Below are positions 17,703-27,367 of a DNA stretch of 64,000 nt, piece by piece. Position 1 is the stretch's first letter. Each line of letters starts with the position of its first letter. The notes under the pieces are model-generated. The model saw only the letters and a list, made by a program, of their open reading frames with translations, did not search any database and was not told the origin of the DNA. The stretch is from Kiritimatiellia bacterium (GTDB lineage Bacteria > Verrucomicrobiota > Kiritimatiellia > WLWN01). The DNA is taken from assembly GCA_012103575.1 (NCBI GenBank), contig WLWN01000001.1:1802538-1866537 (forward strand), given 5' to 3'. The translations under genes and the position numbers were made by a program.

Positions 17703-18188
17703 TCATTGCGGCACGTCCACTTCAAGCCGATAGATTTGGTGGTTGGACGTCGCATTGATATCTGTCCATTGCATATCACTTTGAGTTGCAGAAGCGGTTA
17801 ATGGATCAAAGGCGGGAACCCAGATACCCCTAGCCAAATTATCGGTTTCCCATATACGATATCTACGTCCAGAAACCCCAGACCAGGTCATGCGGGGAAC
17901 CCCATTTGTAGGCGATATGGATTGGAAGGCTAACACACTTTCCTCATCCAAGGGATCCGTTCCCGCTATATACTGGTCCCAATTACTGAATTGGTCATGA
18001 TCGGGATCATCGGCTCCACCCACATTAATGCTGCCCACCAAATGGGTATCTTCCCAACTATCAGAAATGTTATTCCCATTCTGGTCAACGGGCGTCAAAT
18101 CGAGGGTTCCCAAATCAATCGTGGCTCCAGGGGTAGGATTCAAAACAATATTGGCTATAAACATATCTTCATATCCGATTAGAGATAA
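17703..18188 (-). pseudogene. C-terminal fragment of a secreted beta-helix family protein
   Basis: Translates as LSLIGYEDMFIANIVLNPTP, then GNNISDSWEDTH, QFSNWDQYIAGTDPL, RYRIWETDNLA and IYRLEVDVPQ. This is the same C-terminal module as in the four tandem paralogues at 54.4-62.7 kb. The upstream part is missing: the frame runs directly into MITE copy 6, in its stop phase. It is a fragment brought here with one MITE arm, and an IS630 copy lies just downstream. Confidence 0.82.
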
Positions 18189-18189
18189 C

Positions 18190-18352
18190 CCTGGATCCGT
18201 CAGTTAAACGTGGGATTTCTGTGCGAATGCTTTGGAGGCAAAAGGTTGCAAAAAAACGCAGGCGCACCCGCTGGGTGCGTCGAGGCTTTTTTGTAATTCC
18301 TTTTGGCCCAAATGGTTCGTGCAGAAAACCGCGTTTAACTGACGGATCCAGG
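18190..18352 (-). mobile_element. 163-bp palindromic MITE, copy 6 (recombination junction)
   Basis: Consensus full copy. The flanks do not match (ATAAC at 18185-18189, GTCAA at 18353-18357), unlike other full copies. GTCAA instead pairs with 16589-16593 beside an 18-bp MITE end, so this copy joins two formerly separate loci. Confidence 0.92.
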
Positions 18353-18353
18353 G

Positions 18354-19699
18354 TCAATTAAGAGTCATGCAGATATAAGTACTCTGCTAATCAAAAACGG
18401 CTTTCTCGTTACGTTAAATGAAAACGATGACTTTATTGAAGACGGAAGCCTCTATATCAAAGACGAAAAGATTGTGGATGTCGGCAAAATCCCGGAAGGC
18501 AAATACACAGCCGACAAAACCATCGATGCCAACGGCAACGTCGTTATGCCAGGACTTATTAACGCCCATCACCACCTTTACTCAACCTTTGCGCGCGGGT
18601 TTAGCCCACCGGGGGAACCCGCCACAAACTTCCAAGAAATACTGGAGAAACTTTGGTGGAAACTCGATCTTGCCTTAAATGAAGAGGACGTTTACTACTC
18701 GGCACTCATTGCTATTATGCACGCTGCTCGCGCGGGATGCACTACGATCATTGATCATCATGCGTCTCCTTCTTGTGCTGACGGCAGTTTAGATCTTATT
18801 GAAGAAGTGTTCCGAGAAGTGGGACTTAGCGGTTGTCTTTGCTATGAAGTCTCTGATCGAAACAAAAAAGGCGAAAGGATCGAAGAAAACGAACGATTTG
18901 CCAAAAAATGTGAGGCGTCTGACGACCACCAAATGAGCGCCTTGTTTGGAATGCATGCGTTGATGACTCTTGGCACAGAAACATTAGAACGTTGCGCAGA
19001 TGTTGGACATGGCCTTGGGATTGGGTTTCATGTGCATGTAGCCGAATCAGAGGATGATCTACAGGTCACATTTAAAAAATATCAAAGGAGGGTGATGGAT
19101 CGCTTCCTTGAGTTTGGACTGTTGGGCGAAAAGCCGATCTTTGTACACGGCATCCATTTTGAGGCAAGAGAGATGGATTTGCTCAAGTCAAGTGATAGCA
19201 TGCTTGTCAACAACCCCGAATCGAACATGAATAACGGGCTCAGCGTGACGCCGATTTTAGAAATGCTGCAAAGAGGGGTCACGGTCGGACTAGGAACAGA
19301 TGGGATGTCTTCGCATATGATTTCCCAGGCTCGAGCCATGTATTTATTACAACGAACCTATCGCCGAGATCCTCGAGTGGCGTTTGTCGAGTCAGCTGAG
19401 ATCCTCCTTAAAAATAATCGGAAGATTTGCAACCGAGTTTTTAAAGAACCGCGAGGTCTATTAGAACGAGGATACCTTGCAGATATTATCATCCCGGAAT
19501 ACGTGCCTTTTACTCCCCCCTAAACAGCAATACCTTTTACGGGCACCTGCTGTTTGGACTCAGTTTTGCACGGATAAGGACAGCCATTGCTCGCGGAAAA
19601 GTACTTGTAGAGAACGAAAAATTACAGGGTCTGGATGAAACTGAAGTTCGAGCACAATGCGTTGACCGGGCTAACAAATTATGGGGCAGGATTATTTAG
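18354..19699 (+). pseudogene. ssnA: SsnA-like amidohydrolase (start lost, one frameshift)
   Basis: Amidohydrolase of the SsnA/atrazine-chlorohydrolase group. Metal ligands are in GLINAHHHLYSTFARGF, GFHVHVAES, FVHGIHF and GLGTDGMS. The conserved N-terminus STLLIKNGFLVTLNENDD is readable back to the MITE edge, but no ATG, GTG or TTG is in frame before it; the start was probably lost or lies at a rare codon. At 19515-19520 six Cs shift the frame; with four or seven the protein continues PLNSNTFYGHLLFGLSFA to RANKLWGRII, ending at TAG 19699. SsnA is often linked to selenium-dependent purine catabolism. Inactive as sequenced. Confidence 0.82.
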
Positions 19700-20040
19700 A
19701 AAAGATGGGGCCATACCTCCAGATATAATTCTGTTCACTCCCCCCGTTTTTTAATTCGGCGCAGCCCGGTTGCTCTGTAACCTTTAGTCGTAATCATCTC
19801 TATATAAACGTGTTAAAACATGCCATCAAGGCTCTGCATACACCGAGTTTGTCTCTGGCTATATTCTTCCAGCAATGCAACCATCAAATTCGGAAAACAG
19901 AAAAAATGAAGATGGCGGGTTTGATATAGACTAGTATAGAATGAAAAATTTCTTAAGGCGTGGCAAAGGCCAGATAAAAAATTAGAAAAGGTGGTGGATA
20001 TGTCACACTCAACGAAATTCGCGGATAAAGCAGACAACTG
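19700..20040. other. 341-bp gap before the HAD gene, with a possible 13-codon leader
   Basis: No family gene is visible. Near the end, GGTGGTGG precedes ATG at 20000, which opens a 13-codon frame (MSHSTKFADKADN) whose TGA overlaps the ATG of the HAD gene. This may be a short leader peptide that couples translation, or the last trace of a lost gene. Confidence 0.35.
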
Positions 20041-20925
20041 ATGAAAGATAAGCTCAGCCAACGTATTCTAGATCTAAGCAACCCGCTAGATCCTATTCCT
20101 ACAGGTCAGCCCAATCAAATTGTTCAGCTAGATGGGGTCCAGGCTGTTCTTTTTGATATCTATGGGACCCTCTTCATTTCAGGTTCAGGTGATATCAGTG
20201 TTGCCGGGGCCATGGATCATTCAGAAGCTTTATTCGCATCGCTCATGGCTGTTGGCTTATCTGCAAAAGCCGATGCAGGTGTGCAGGGACACATGTCTTT
20301 GAGAGAACGAGTTTCCATACATCATGGCAAACGAAAACATGAAGGCCTCGAATATCCCGAAGTGGATATACGTGTAATATGGAAAGAAGTTTTAGAAGAA
20401 TTAAAATCGAATCAACTTTTGGAAGGACCTGTTTCAGAGGAAACAATATTACTCCTGGCTGTTGAGTATGAATGTAGAGTCAATCCGGTTTGGCCGATGC
20501 CGGGCCTCAAGAAGGTTTTGCTGAGATTAAAAGAGGCGGGTATTCAACTCGGTATTGTGTCCAATTCTCAGTTCTTCACCCCGCTTTTATTTGAAGCGTT
20601 TCTCGGTGCTTCGTATGAAGAAGCTGGTTTTGATCGCGCGTTATGTAGCTGGTCGTATGAATGTCTGGAAGCAAAACCATCTACACGGCTATTTGCCGAT
20701 GTATGTGAAGCCTTAAGGGAGAAGGATATTGCCCCCGCAGCATGTCTTTATGTTGGCAATGATATGCTCAACGATATGTGGCCTGCTTCTCAATTGGGGT
20801 TCAAGACCGTGCTTTTTGCAGGGGATAACAGATCCTTGCGTCTTCGAGAAAATGACTCGCGGTGTTTGGGGGTCGAACCGAATATCGTTATAGACGATCT
20901 AGAAAAAATAGGCGTGATTCTTTGA
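20041..20925 (+). CDS. HAD-superfamily hydrolase
   Basis: 294 residues with all HAD motifs: the nucleophile in VLFDIYGTLF (motif I), LGIVSNSQFF (motif II), the Lys in LEAKPSTRLF (motif III), and LYVGNDMLNDMWPA (motif IV). The cap domain lies between motifs I and II. The substrate, probably a small phosphorylated compound, cannot be told from sequence. The unusual 50-residue N-terminal extension precedes motif I. It is convergent with nadB. Intact. Confidence 0.88.
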   Translation: MKDKLSQRILDLSNPLDPIPTGQPNQIVQLDGVQAVLFDIYGTLFISGSGDISVAGAMDHSEALFASLMAVGLSAKADAGVQGHMSLRERVSIHHGKRKHEGLEYPEVDIRVIWKEVLEELKSNQLLEGPVSEETILLLAVEYECRVNPVWPMPGLKKVLLRLKEAGIQLGIVSNSQFFTPLLFEAFLGASYEEAGFDRALCSWSYECLEAKPSTRLFADVCEALREKDIAPAACLYVGNDMLNDMWPASQLGFKTVLFAGDNRSLRLRENDSRCLGVEPNIVIDDLEKIGVIL

Positions 20926-20940
20926 ATACCTGTATCGCCC

Positions 20941-22554
20941 TTATGGAAATCCGCCTGGTCTATCTTCAATGAGCGTACTGTGGAGAGAGGCGGGTTCGCC
21001 CAGTTCAGGATAATCCAATGTATAATGTAACCCTCTGCTTTCTTTTCTCAATTGGGCCGAACGAATAATTAATGCAGCGACCGCTGTAGTATTTCGTAAT
21101 TCAAGAACGTCTGCAGTGACTTCGTATTCTAGGTAATATTGACGGATCTCTTTTGAAAGATTGTCGATCCGATGTTGAGCTCGTTCAAGGCGTTTATTTG
21201 TTCGAACAATGCCTACATAATCCCACATACATGTCCGTACTTCGTTCCAATTGTGTTCGAGGACAACGGCCTCATCGCTAGGCACGGCATCTCCGTCCTG
21301 CCATGGCGGAACGTCAATCTGTTGGCGGGGAGTCTGATCGTTGTGTTGTATAACAGACTGGGCGGTGCTATAGGCGCCGACTAAAGCTTCTAATAAGGAA
21401 TTACTCGCCAACCGATTTGCTCCATGGAGGCCTGTACAGGCCACTTCCCCACACGCGTGTAACCCTTCTAGGGCTGTGGCCCCATGGATATCTGTTTCTA
21501 CACCCCCGCAAAAGTAATGCGCAGCAGGTACAACGGGGATCGGTTCCTTGGATATGTTATACCCATAACTTAGACATGTTGAAAAGATATTGGGGAACCG
21601 TTCCTCTAAAAATTCAGACCGTTTGTGGGTGGTGTCAAGATATACACACGGGTCGCCTCGCTTTTTGATTTCATAATCAATGGCGCGAGCCACAACATCG
21701 CGAGGCGCCAGCTCTCCTCTTTTATCATAACGTTCCATAAAAGGCTCGCCCGCCGCATTGACAAGGCGTCCACCTTCTCCTCGAACCGCCTCACTGATTA
21801 AAAAAGATTTGGCTTCAGAATGGAAGAGGCACGTAGGATGAAACTGGACAAACTCCATGTTCTTAATGGGGAGCCCGGCCCGCCACGCCATGGCCAAACC
21901 ATCTCCGGTTGCTGTATCAGGATTGCTCGTATAGAGATATACTTTTCCCGCACCCCCTGTCGCTAACACCGTATGCGGAGCGCGAATCGCAATAATCTCA
22001 TTTTTACTTCGATCCAAAAAGTAAGCCCCGACACAGCGGTTTGGGCCCAAAACGTCTAACCACCCTGTTGTAACAAGGTCAATCGCCATGAGATCTGATT
22101 GGAGCATAATCTGTTGATGCGCATCAATTTTTTTTAGCAACGCATCGATCACTTCTCGTCCGGTAATGTCTCCGGCATGCAATATGCGTCGGCAAGAGTG
22201 CCCCGCTTCTTGACCCAGGTCATACTGATGACTTCCATCATTCTTTCGCGCAAATTCAACGCCTAACTTTTCCAGCTCCCGAACGCGGTCAGGCCCGGCT
22301 TGGATAATGGACCGAACGACATCTTCATCGCATAACCCCCGGCCCGTTTTAAGGGTATCTTGAATGTGTGCCTCCAAAGTATCTTGAGGGTCTGTCACGC
22401 TTGCAATACCGCCCTGCGCCCAGTTCGTATTACTATCTGAAGGCTTCTTTTTTGCAGCAACAAGGACCTGGCCATGCGTACTCAAATGTAAGGCTGACAT
22501 CAAACCGGCCAGCCCATTGCCAATCACTAAAAAATCACAATTGATCGTTCTCAT
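20941..22554 (-). CDS. nadB: L-aspartate oxidase
   Basis: NadB oxidises aspartate to iminoaspartate in NAD synthesis, passing electrons through FAD. The dinucleotide-binding motif FLVIGNGLAGLMSAL is at the N-terminus, followed by NTNWAQGGIASV, HSCRRILHAGDITG, GLAMAWRAGLPIKNMEFVQF, and ACGEVACTGLHGANRLASNS with the FAD-contacting residues. About 537 residues, normal for the family. I chose the ATG at 22554 rather than the GTG at 22572, because the family starts just before the FAD motif. No nadA or nadC partner is in view. Intact. Confidence 0.93.
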   Translation of the reverse strand: MRTINCDFLVIGNGLAGLMSALHLSTHGQVLVAAKKKPSDSNTNWAQGGIASVTDPQDTLEAHIQDTLKTGRGLCDEDVVRSIIQAGPDRVRELEKLGVEFARKNDGSHQYDLGQEAGHSCRRILHAGDITGREVIDALLKKIDAHQQIMLQSDLMAIDLVTTGWLDVLGPNRCVGAYFLDRSKNEIIAIRAPHTVLATGGAGKVYLYTSNPDTATGDGLAMAWRAGLPIKNMEFVQFHPTCLFHSEAKSFLISEAVRGEGGRLVNAAGEPFMERYDKRGELAPRDVVARAIDYEIKKRGDPCVYLDTTHKRSEFLEERFPNIFSTCLSYGYNISKEPIPVVPAAHYFCGGVETDIHGATALEGLHACGEVACTGLHGANRLASNSLLEALVGAYSTAQSVIQHNDQTPRQQIDVPPWQDGDAVPSDEAVVLEHNWNEVRTCMWDYVGIVRTNKRLERAQHRIDNLSKEIRQYYLEYEVTADVLELRNTTAVAALIIRSAQLRKESRGLHYTLDYPELGEPASLHSTLIEDRPGGFP

Positions 22555-22632
22555 ATAAACGAAGTAAAACACAGATAAGAGGGATTACGAAAGCAAACAT
22601 TTAGGCGGAAATATTGACATTCCGTTAAGGTG

Positions 22633-23584
22633 CTATACCCTCAAACTAACCTGATCCATAATGACTTCAACAATATCAACGGCATATTCGTCTACGGTAT
22701 AATTTGCGCTGCTTGACGAGTTAGAGTGAGAGCCATCATAGTCAACCGCTAAATCCCCTCCAACATTCAAGATGCCCATTTTGGCGCCTTCCTGAACCAG
22801 ATTCACATACATTCTACAGACCTCAGACACCGCGGTTCTAATATTACGGATATTCGGAATTTGGGAACCAAGATGATAGTGAAGCATTCTCAAGCTCCCC
22901 AACACCTTTTCTCTTCTTAGCCGATCAATGACATCAATAATCTGAGAAACATTTAAACCAAACATGCTTCGGTCACTGCCCGAGTTTGCCCAATACCCTT
23001 CGGCCTGCGTCGTCAGCTTTTGCGCGTATCCCCAAGAGAGGTTGCACCTCCATTTTCTTCGCCCGCTCTAAAATCAAAGGCAGCTCGCTTGGCATCTCAA
23101 GGACCAGAACTGTTTGTAATCCCATTTTTTGTCCGTAAAGAGCAAGGTCGACAAATTCTCCATCCTTATACCCGTTACAAATGATCAACGCCTTAGGGTC
23201 GGTTACATAAGCAAGGGTTGCAATGAGCTCGCCCTTACTCCCGGCTTCGAGCCCGTGATGAAAGCGAGCGCCACATTGAATGATTTCCTCCACTACGTGC
23301 TGTTGTTGGTTTACTTTGATCGGATATACGCCTTGATACGTCCCCTTGTATCCTGCCTTATCTATTGCTTTTTTAAAACGGGTATGAATCAGTTCAATCC
23401 GGGAGGCAAGGATATTACTACATCGCAGCAAAACGGGCATGTCCAATCCTCGATCTTGGAAACCGGCGACGATATCCATCATATTGACAGAACATGGAGG
23501 ATCAGTATTTTCAATCGACAAAACGACTTCACCCGTTTCGGAAACATCAAAATAACCCTTCCCCCATTTATGGATCCCATACAT
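22633..23584 (-). pseudogene. speA: Biosynthetic arginine decarboxylase, 5' half only, frameshifted
   Basis: The N-terminal frame matches SpeA: YGIHKWGKGYFDVSE, the PLP lysine region GVYPIKVNQQQHVVEEI, LEAGSKGELIA and LIICNGYKDGEFVDLAL. The frame then breaks near 23025-23030, where four As replace three. The next frame gives AEGYWANSGSDRSMFGLN, LHYHLGSQIPNIRNI and VDYDGSHSNSSSSANY, and ends in TAG at 22633. A full SpeA has about 630 residues; here about half is present and the barrel's C-terminus and beta-domain are gone. It made agmatine from arginine for polyamine synthesis, which fits the nearby nspC. Confidence 0.86.
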
Positions 23585-23622
23585 TTCAGCTGCCTGATCA
23601 ATCGACCAATCGGAAAGAACAC

Positions 23623-23931
23623 TTAACGTATGTTCACAGATCTCTGACCTCTGACATCGGACTTTTTTTTCTCCCCTTCAGCACGTGCTTTAGTGATCTG
23701 TTCGAGTCGGCTTGCTTCTAATTCTTGAACATTGTCTTGTGCTCCGACCTTTCGCGCTTCGCCAATTTTCGGGTCCATGACTAGTTCAACTTCAGCAACC
23801 TTTGCCTTTGTTTCGTTTTCGATTTGAGCAATTGCTTCTTTCTGTTCCTCGCTTAAAGGAGGGACTTTCCCGACCTGTGCGTCTAACCGCTCCATGGCGA
23901 GCTCTAATGCGCTTTTTACACCATCATTCAT
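23623..23931 (-). CDS. Small hypothetical coiled-coil protein
   Basis: 102 residues, strongly charged, Glu-, Lys- and Ala-rich, with a heptad-like pattern across residues 25-95 that suggests a helical coiled coil. I do not recognise a family. The ATG at 23931 is followed by a normal codon pattern, and it lies 38 bases upstream of the speA remnant on the same strand. No signal peptide or membrane segment. The Lys/Asp-rich tail may be altered. Confidence 0.55.
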   Translation of the reverse strand: MNDGVKSALELAMERLDAQVGKVPPLSEEQKEAIAQIENETKAKVAEVELVMDPKIGEARKVGAQDNVQELEASRLEQITKARAEGEKKKSDVRGQRSVNIR

Positions 23932-24139
23932 AATATCATCATCCTGTTCTTTCTTTTTTGTTCATGGTTAAGCCACCAAATGAGCTAGAGAATGGGTCAG
24001 GTTATCTAAAATTTTTCGATCTTTTTTTCTGACAACCGGCCGAGCAGTCCATTATAAATCAATCGCTCTCCTTGCGGAGCCAAGAAGTTTACATGCCTGT
24101 GTATAGGATAAACGCGAAAGTCTATCTTGTTCCTGAATC

Positions 24140-24164
24140 CGTCAGATAAAATCTGACGATTTTT
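24140..24164 (+). terminator. Inward-facing terminator hairpin at the IS1380 left end
   Basis: CGTCAGAT and ATCTGACG form an 8-bp stem with loop AAA, followed by ATTTTTC. It would stop outside transcripts from entering the transposase, a known self-limiting device of insertion sequences. The same hairpin is in copies B and C. Confidence 0.65.
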
Positions 24165-24236
24165 CATTACCTGTTGGGCTAAAGCGGGGAGGATACCCGT
24201 ATTCAAACAAACAACCCCACCCCAACAGGTGTGTAT

Positions 24237-25573
24237 ATGAAACAATATAAAATAAAGACTGGCAAGGGCGAACTCAACAGCACAAGCGGAAATCATCTTT
24301 GCGGCCTGCTGCTTGAGGATCATGCTCAACGGATTCTTCCCTCCAATTTTCAACCACGCCGCTCCGATGCGATCTCTGATCGGGAGATCCTCCTTACCCA
24401 GATCGGCTTACTTTGCAACGGTCGAACCGATTTCAATGATATCGACCTGTACCGGGGTGATGAGATTTTTATGAATGCCTTTGGACTTAAAAAGGGGAGT
24501 TAAAAAGGTAGCCTCTGAGCCGGTGTTCCGACGTCGTTTCGACGACCTGCCCCCAGCCAGAACCCATGTGGGGCTACGCAAACTCAACACCGAACTTCTT
24601 TCCTCGGGCCCCTTTGGCTAGGTAGATGTCGAAGGGCTTGATCTTGTTCCCGTCGATATCGATGTGAGCCCTTTAAGTCACTCAGGCTCTTCAAAAGAAG
24701 GCGTTTCCTACACCTAGAAGGGCCATGATGGTTACGCCCTGATATTTGCCTATGTGGGCACTCAAGGCCACATGCTTGAGTGCGAACTTCGACCCGGTAA
24801 ACAACATTGTCAGTCGGGAACGACCGCGTTTATTGCCCGCAGCGTTGAAACGCTCCAAACCCTGGGCCTGGGTGGAAAATGTTTGCTTCGGCTTGATAGT
24901 GGCAACGCTGCGGCCGATAACTTCGACGCTTTTGGGGATCATTATTTCATCGTAAAGCGAAATCCTCACCGCGAATGTCCTGAACAAATGCTGGCCCTTG
25001 CACGCCGAGTTGGAGACAAACAAGACAGTCGTGAAGGCAAGAACGTTTACACAGGCTTTTTCGATCATTTCCATCCCGGTGGTGACCAAAACCGCCCTTG
25101 TGTCCCGGTGGCCTTCGAAGTGATTGAACGCACCATCGATATCGATGGTCAGAAACTTCTGGTTCCTAAACTTGAGGTGAACACCTGGTGGACGAACCTC
25201 TCTTGTCGTGCCAAGACGGTGCTAGATCTCTATCATGGACATGGCCCCAGCGAGCAGTACCACAGTGAACTCAAAAGCGATCTTGATGTTGAGCGATTGC
25301 CTTCGGGGAGACTCTGTGCCAATAAGATTATTCTGTTATGCGCCATGGTAGCCTTCAACCTATTGCGCGGTCTTGGCCAAGAGGTCATCAAACGGGCTGG
25401 GCTTGCCCCGCAGAAAATCAACATCCCGCGCTGGCGAATCAAAACGGTTCTCAAAAATATCGTTTATTGCGCGGTTCGATTAGGTCCGCCACGCCGGACG
25501 AATTGAACTTCACTTTGGCAAGCGTTGTCGCTGGTTTGAAGTGATACAAGATATTGCCCATTCCTTCGCATAG
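24237..25573 (+). pseudogene. IS1380-family transposase, copy A (frameshifts and TAG stops)
   Basis: Recognisable as a group 1 DDE transposase: DAISDREILLTQIGLLCNGR, VPVDIDVSPLSHSGSSKEGV, KGHDGYALIFAYVG, ECELRPGKQHCQSGT, LLRLDSGNAAADNF, LYHGHGPSEQYHSELKSDLD and LPSGRLCANKIIL. Lesions are a surplus G after GLKKG (about 24497), TAG at 24619-24621 (before VDVEGLDLVP), TAG at 24715-24717 (between SYT and KGHDG), and an extra A near 25483 that removes the HSFA end. The first three are identical in all three copies; the last is private. No active enzyme can be made from this copy without recoding. Confidence 0.88.
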
Positions 25574-25790
25574 CCCTCCGTGCACCTTTAACAATACTCT
25601 AAGGCGACTGCCCAAGGAGGCCTACGCCCCAAAATGGTCAAATCAGAGTGAATCTGACCTGTACGCTCAAAAAATTCATCAGGGTGATACTTGCCGGTCC
25701 CAATCCGCCTAAAAGCGAGCATCTCAAGGAAAAAATTTTCAACTTTTGAGCCCCAAAACACCTTCCGAAGCGATAGCTGACGGATTCAGG

Positions 25791-25826
25791 TTTTAATGTT
25801 AACTCACGACTCTTTTTAGTTTTCAT
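25791..25826 (-). pseudogene. First 12 codons of the glycine-rich protein gene, displaced by inversion
   Basis: On the minus strand, AAGGAG precedes ATG at 25826, which opens MKTKKSRELTLK up to the IS end. Joined to the sequence right of copy B, and using the shared TAA(A/T)A target, the frame becomes MKTKKSRELTLIIGLIGYEV, in register with the protein body at 29031. The start of that gene therefore lies here, pointing away from its body. Confidence 0.75.
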
Positions 25827-26276
25827 GATTTCTCCTTTTTGGGGGCCTTTAAATGCTTATGGATCCATGCAATAGATTTGCGATGATTCTATGTGTGCCC
25901 ATTCGTTACGCCAAGTAACCTCGGCAAATCTAGCAGACGAGGAGGAGGGTGAATACCAAATTCCGTAAAATAAATTTTGCTGACGATCTAGGACTCTGTC
26001 AGCAGCAAGAAGACAAAAAAATATCGGCGGTTGGATAGAATAGTTCTGTCTCTTATACTTACAACGCATCTACCCTGAAAAGATACGGTTGATGATGAGT
26101 AACTGTATGCAAAAACAGTGCCCTTACAGGTATACGTGTCAAACTAAGGAGCAATTTGTTGATAGGAGAAGCATTACAACTAGTTTCCCCTCCCTTTGGG
26201 ATTCTGACCAAAAACCCTCGCCCTCTTCTAGAAGGGAGGGGATTGTGTTAAAGTCGCTTTTTTTGCCAAACGGTTT
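25827..26276. other. 450-bp region without a supported gene
   Basis: Short open frames exist on both strands but show no family resemblance. A G/C-rich imperfect hairpin (about 26217-26242) lies just after the stop of the minus-strand repeat protein and may be its terminator. The region near 25826 contains the ribosome site of the displaced glycine-rich gene. Confidence 0.4.
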
Positions 26277-27292
26277 CTAAAAGAACGACCCGCCATAGAT
26301 CGTGGAAGGAACCTTTTGATAGGGGAAACGACGTGTATCATAACGCAGCACTTCCCCGTGACGACCCGTCCCGTCACGGTGAGGAACAAAATAGATATAT
26401 CGCCCATCATACACGCCCCCCCCCAAAACCATCAGGATCAGTCCCTAGGCCATTGGAACCTGGGTCAAAGGTTTGCCAGCTATTCGTATCGGTAAAAGTA
26501 CCTTGGGTATCATAGCGCATGACTTCACCATGAAAGGTCCCCTGAAAAAGAGGGACAAAATAAATATACCGCCCATCATACACGCCACCAGTATACTCAT
26601 CGGGGTCGGTGCCTACGCCATTGAGACCTGGGTCAAAAGTTTGCCAGCTATTGGTATACGGCATAGGGCACCGCAATTAATTGATGGCGAGGGGTGAGGG
26701 GGACGCCATCGATACTGATTTCCTGATATAGGCCAGGATAATTAGGCAAGACGTCGGAAATACCGGTGCGTGGATATTGGTATGTTACGTTAATCGCTGT
26801 TCCTGCTAATGGAACAAAGTTCGAACTGAAATAGTTTGCCCGTACAAATCCCGTAGTGTAGTCAAATGAAGTTACATCAAACTCGGTCGGATTTGAGGAT
26901 CCCGCATCCTCGTCCCAGGTATAGGTCCCGTCATCGACTTCAAGTGTTCCCGGTGAGATCGGTGGGTTTGCTATGGTGTAGGGATAGGACACCGTGGCCG
27001 CATCGCTGATGCCCAAGGTTTCGGTGGTTGTCCAAATCGAGGTCCCAGACGATCCCCACCCAAAGGAGTAAATGCCCTGTTGGACAGAAAGCTGACCGAC
27101 CTGTTCGAAATAAACGCCCGCGCCCCCACTAATATTGGTATAGACAGCCACATTGACATTGACATTTCCATTTGCGGGTGTCCCGTTGGTATCAATCAGG
27201 CGTCCTTGATAATCGATCGTGTCGGGGACTTGAGCGAATACGGCTATTGCGCTTATAAGAAAAGTGATACGCCCTATTATTTTTATATTCAT
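26277..27292 (-). pseudogene. Secreted protein with 'DGRYIYFVP' repeats (two frameshifts)
   Basis: Signal peptide MNIKIIGRITFLISAIAVFA, then VPDTIDYQGRLIDTNGTPAN, a tail-fibre-like 'YQGRL' opening common in secreted bacterial proteins. The first frame ends at TAG 26648. A second frame continues NSWQTFDPGLNGVGTDPDEY and VYDGRYIYFVPLFQGTFHGE, then repeats this unit. A run of nine Gs (26418-26426) breaks the frame again; with eight it would read GGGVYDGRYIYFVPHRDGTG to the TAG at 26277. The repeated unit of about 50 residues is probably a beta-propeller blade. The gene lies inside the inverted segment. Confidence 0.78.
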
Positions 27293-27367
27293 GGTCTCCT
27301 CCTCTTTTTACTCTAAAGAAAAATACTTATGTTTAGTCTCCTCTCACCGTTGGGAAATGTTGAACAA

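Larger units (their letters stand above)
24132..25790 (+). mobile_element. IS1380-family insertion sequence, copy A (1659 bp)
   Basis: Ends are CCTGAATCCGTCAG at 24132 and CTGACGGATTCAGG ending at 25790. Left flank is TTGTT, right flank TTTTA; they do not match each other, but TTGTT matches the inverted flank of copy B at 27363-27367. Its 5' end holds a hairpin plus T-run. The transposase is defective. Confidence 0.9.

Noticed and set aside
25857..26280. Small ORFs on both strands between IS copy A and the repeat-protein gene
   Set aside because: No ribosome site, no recognisable domain and no codon bias difference; left as an unassigned region.
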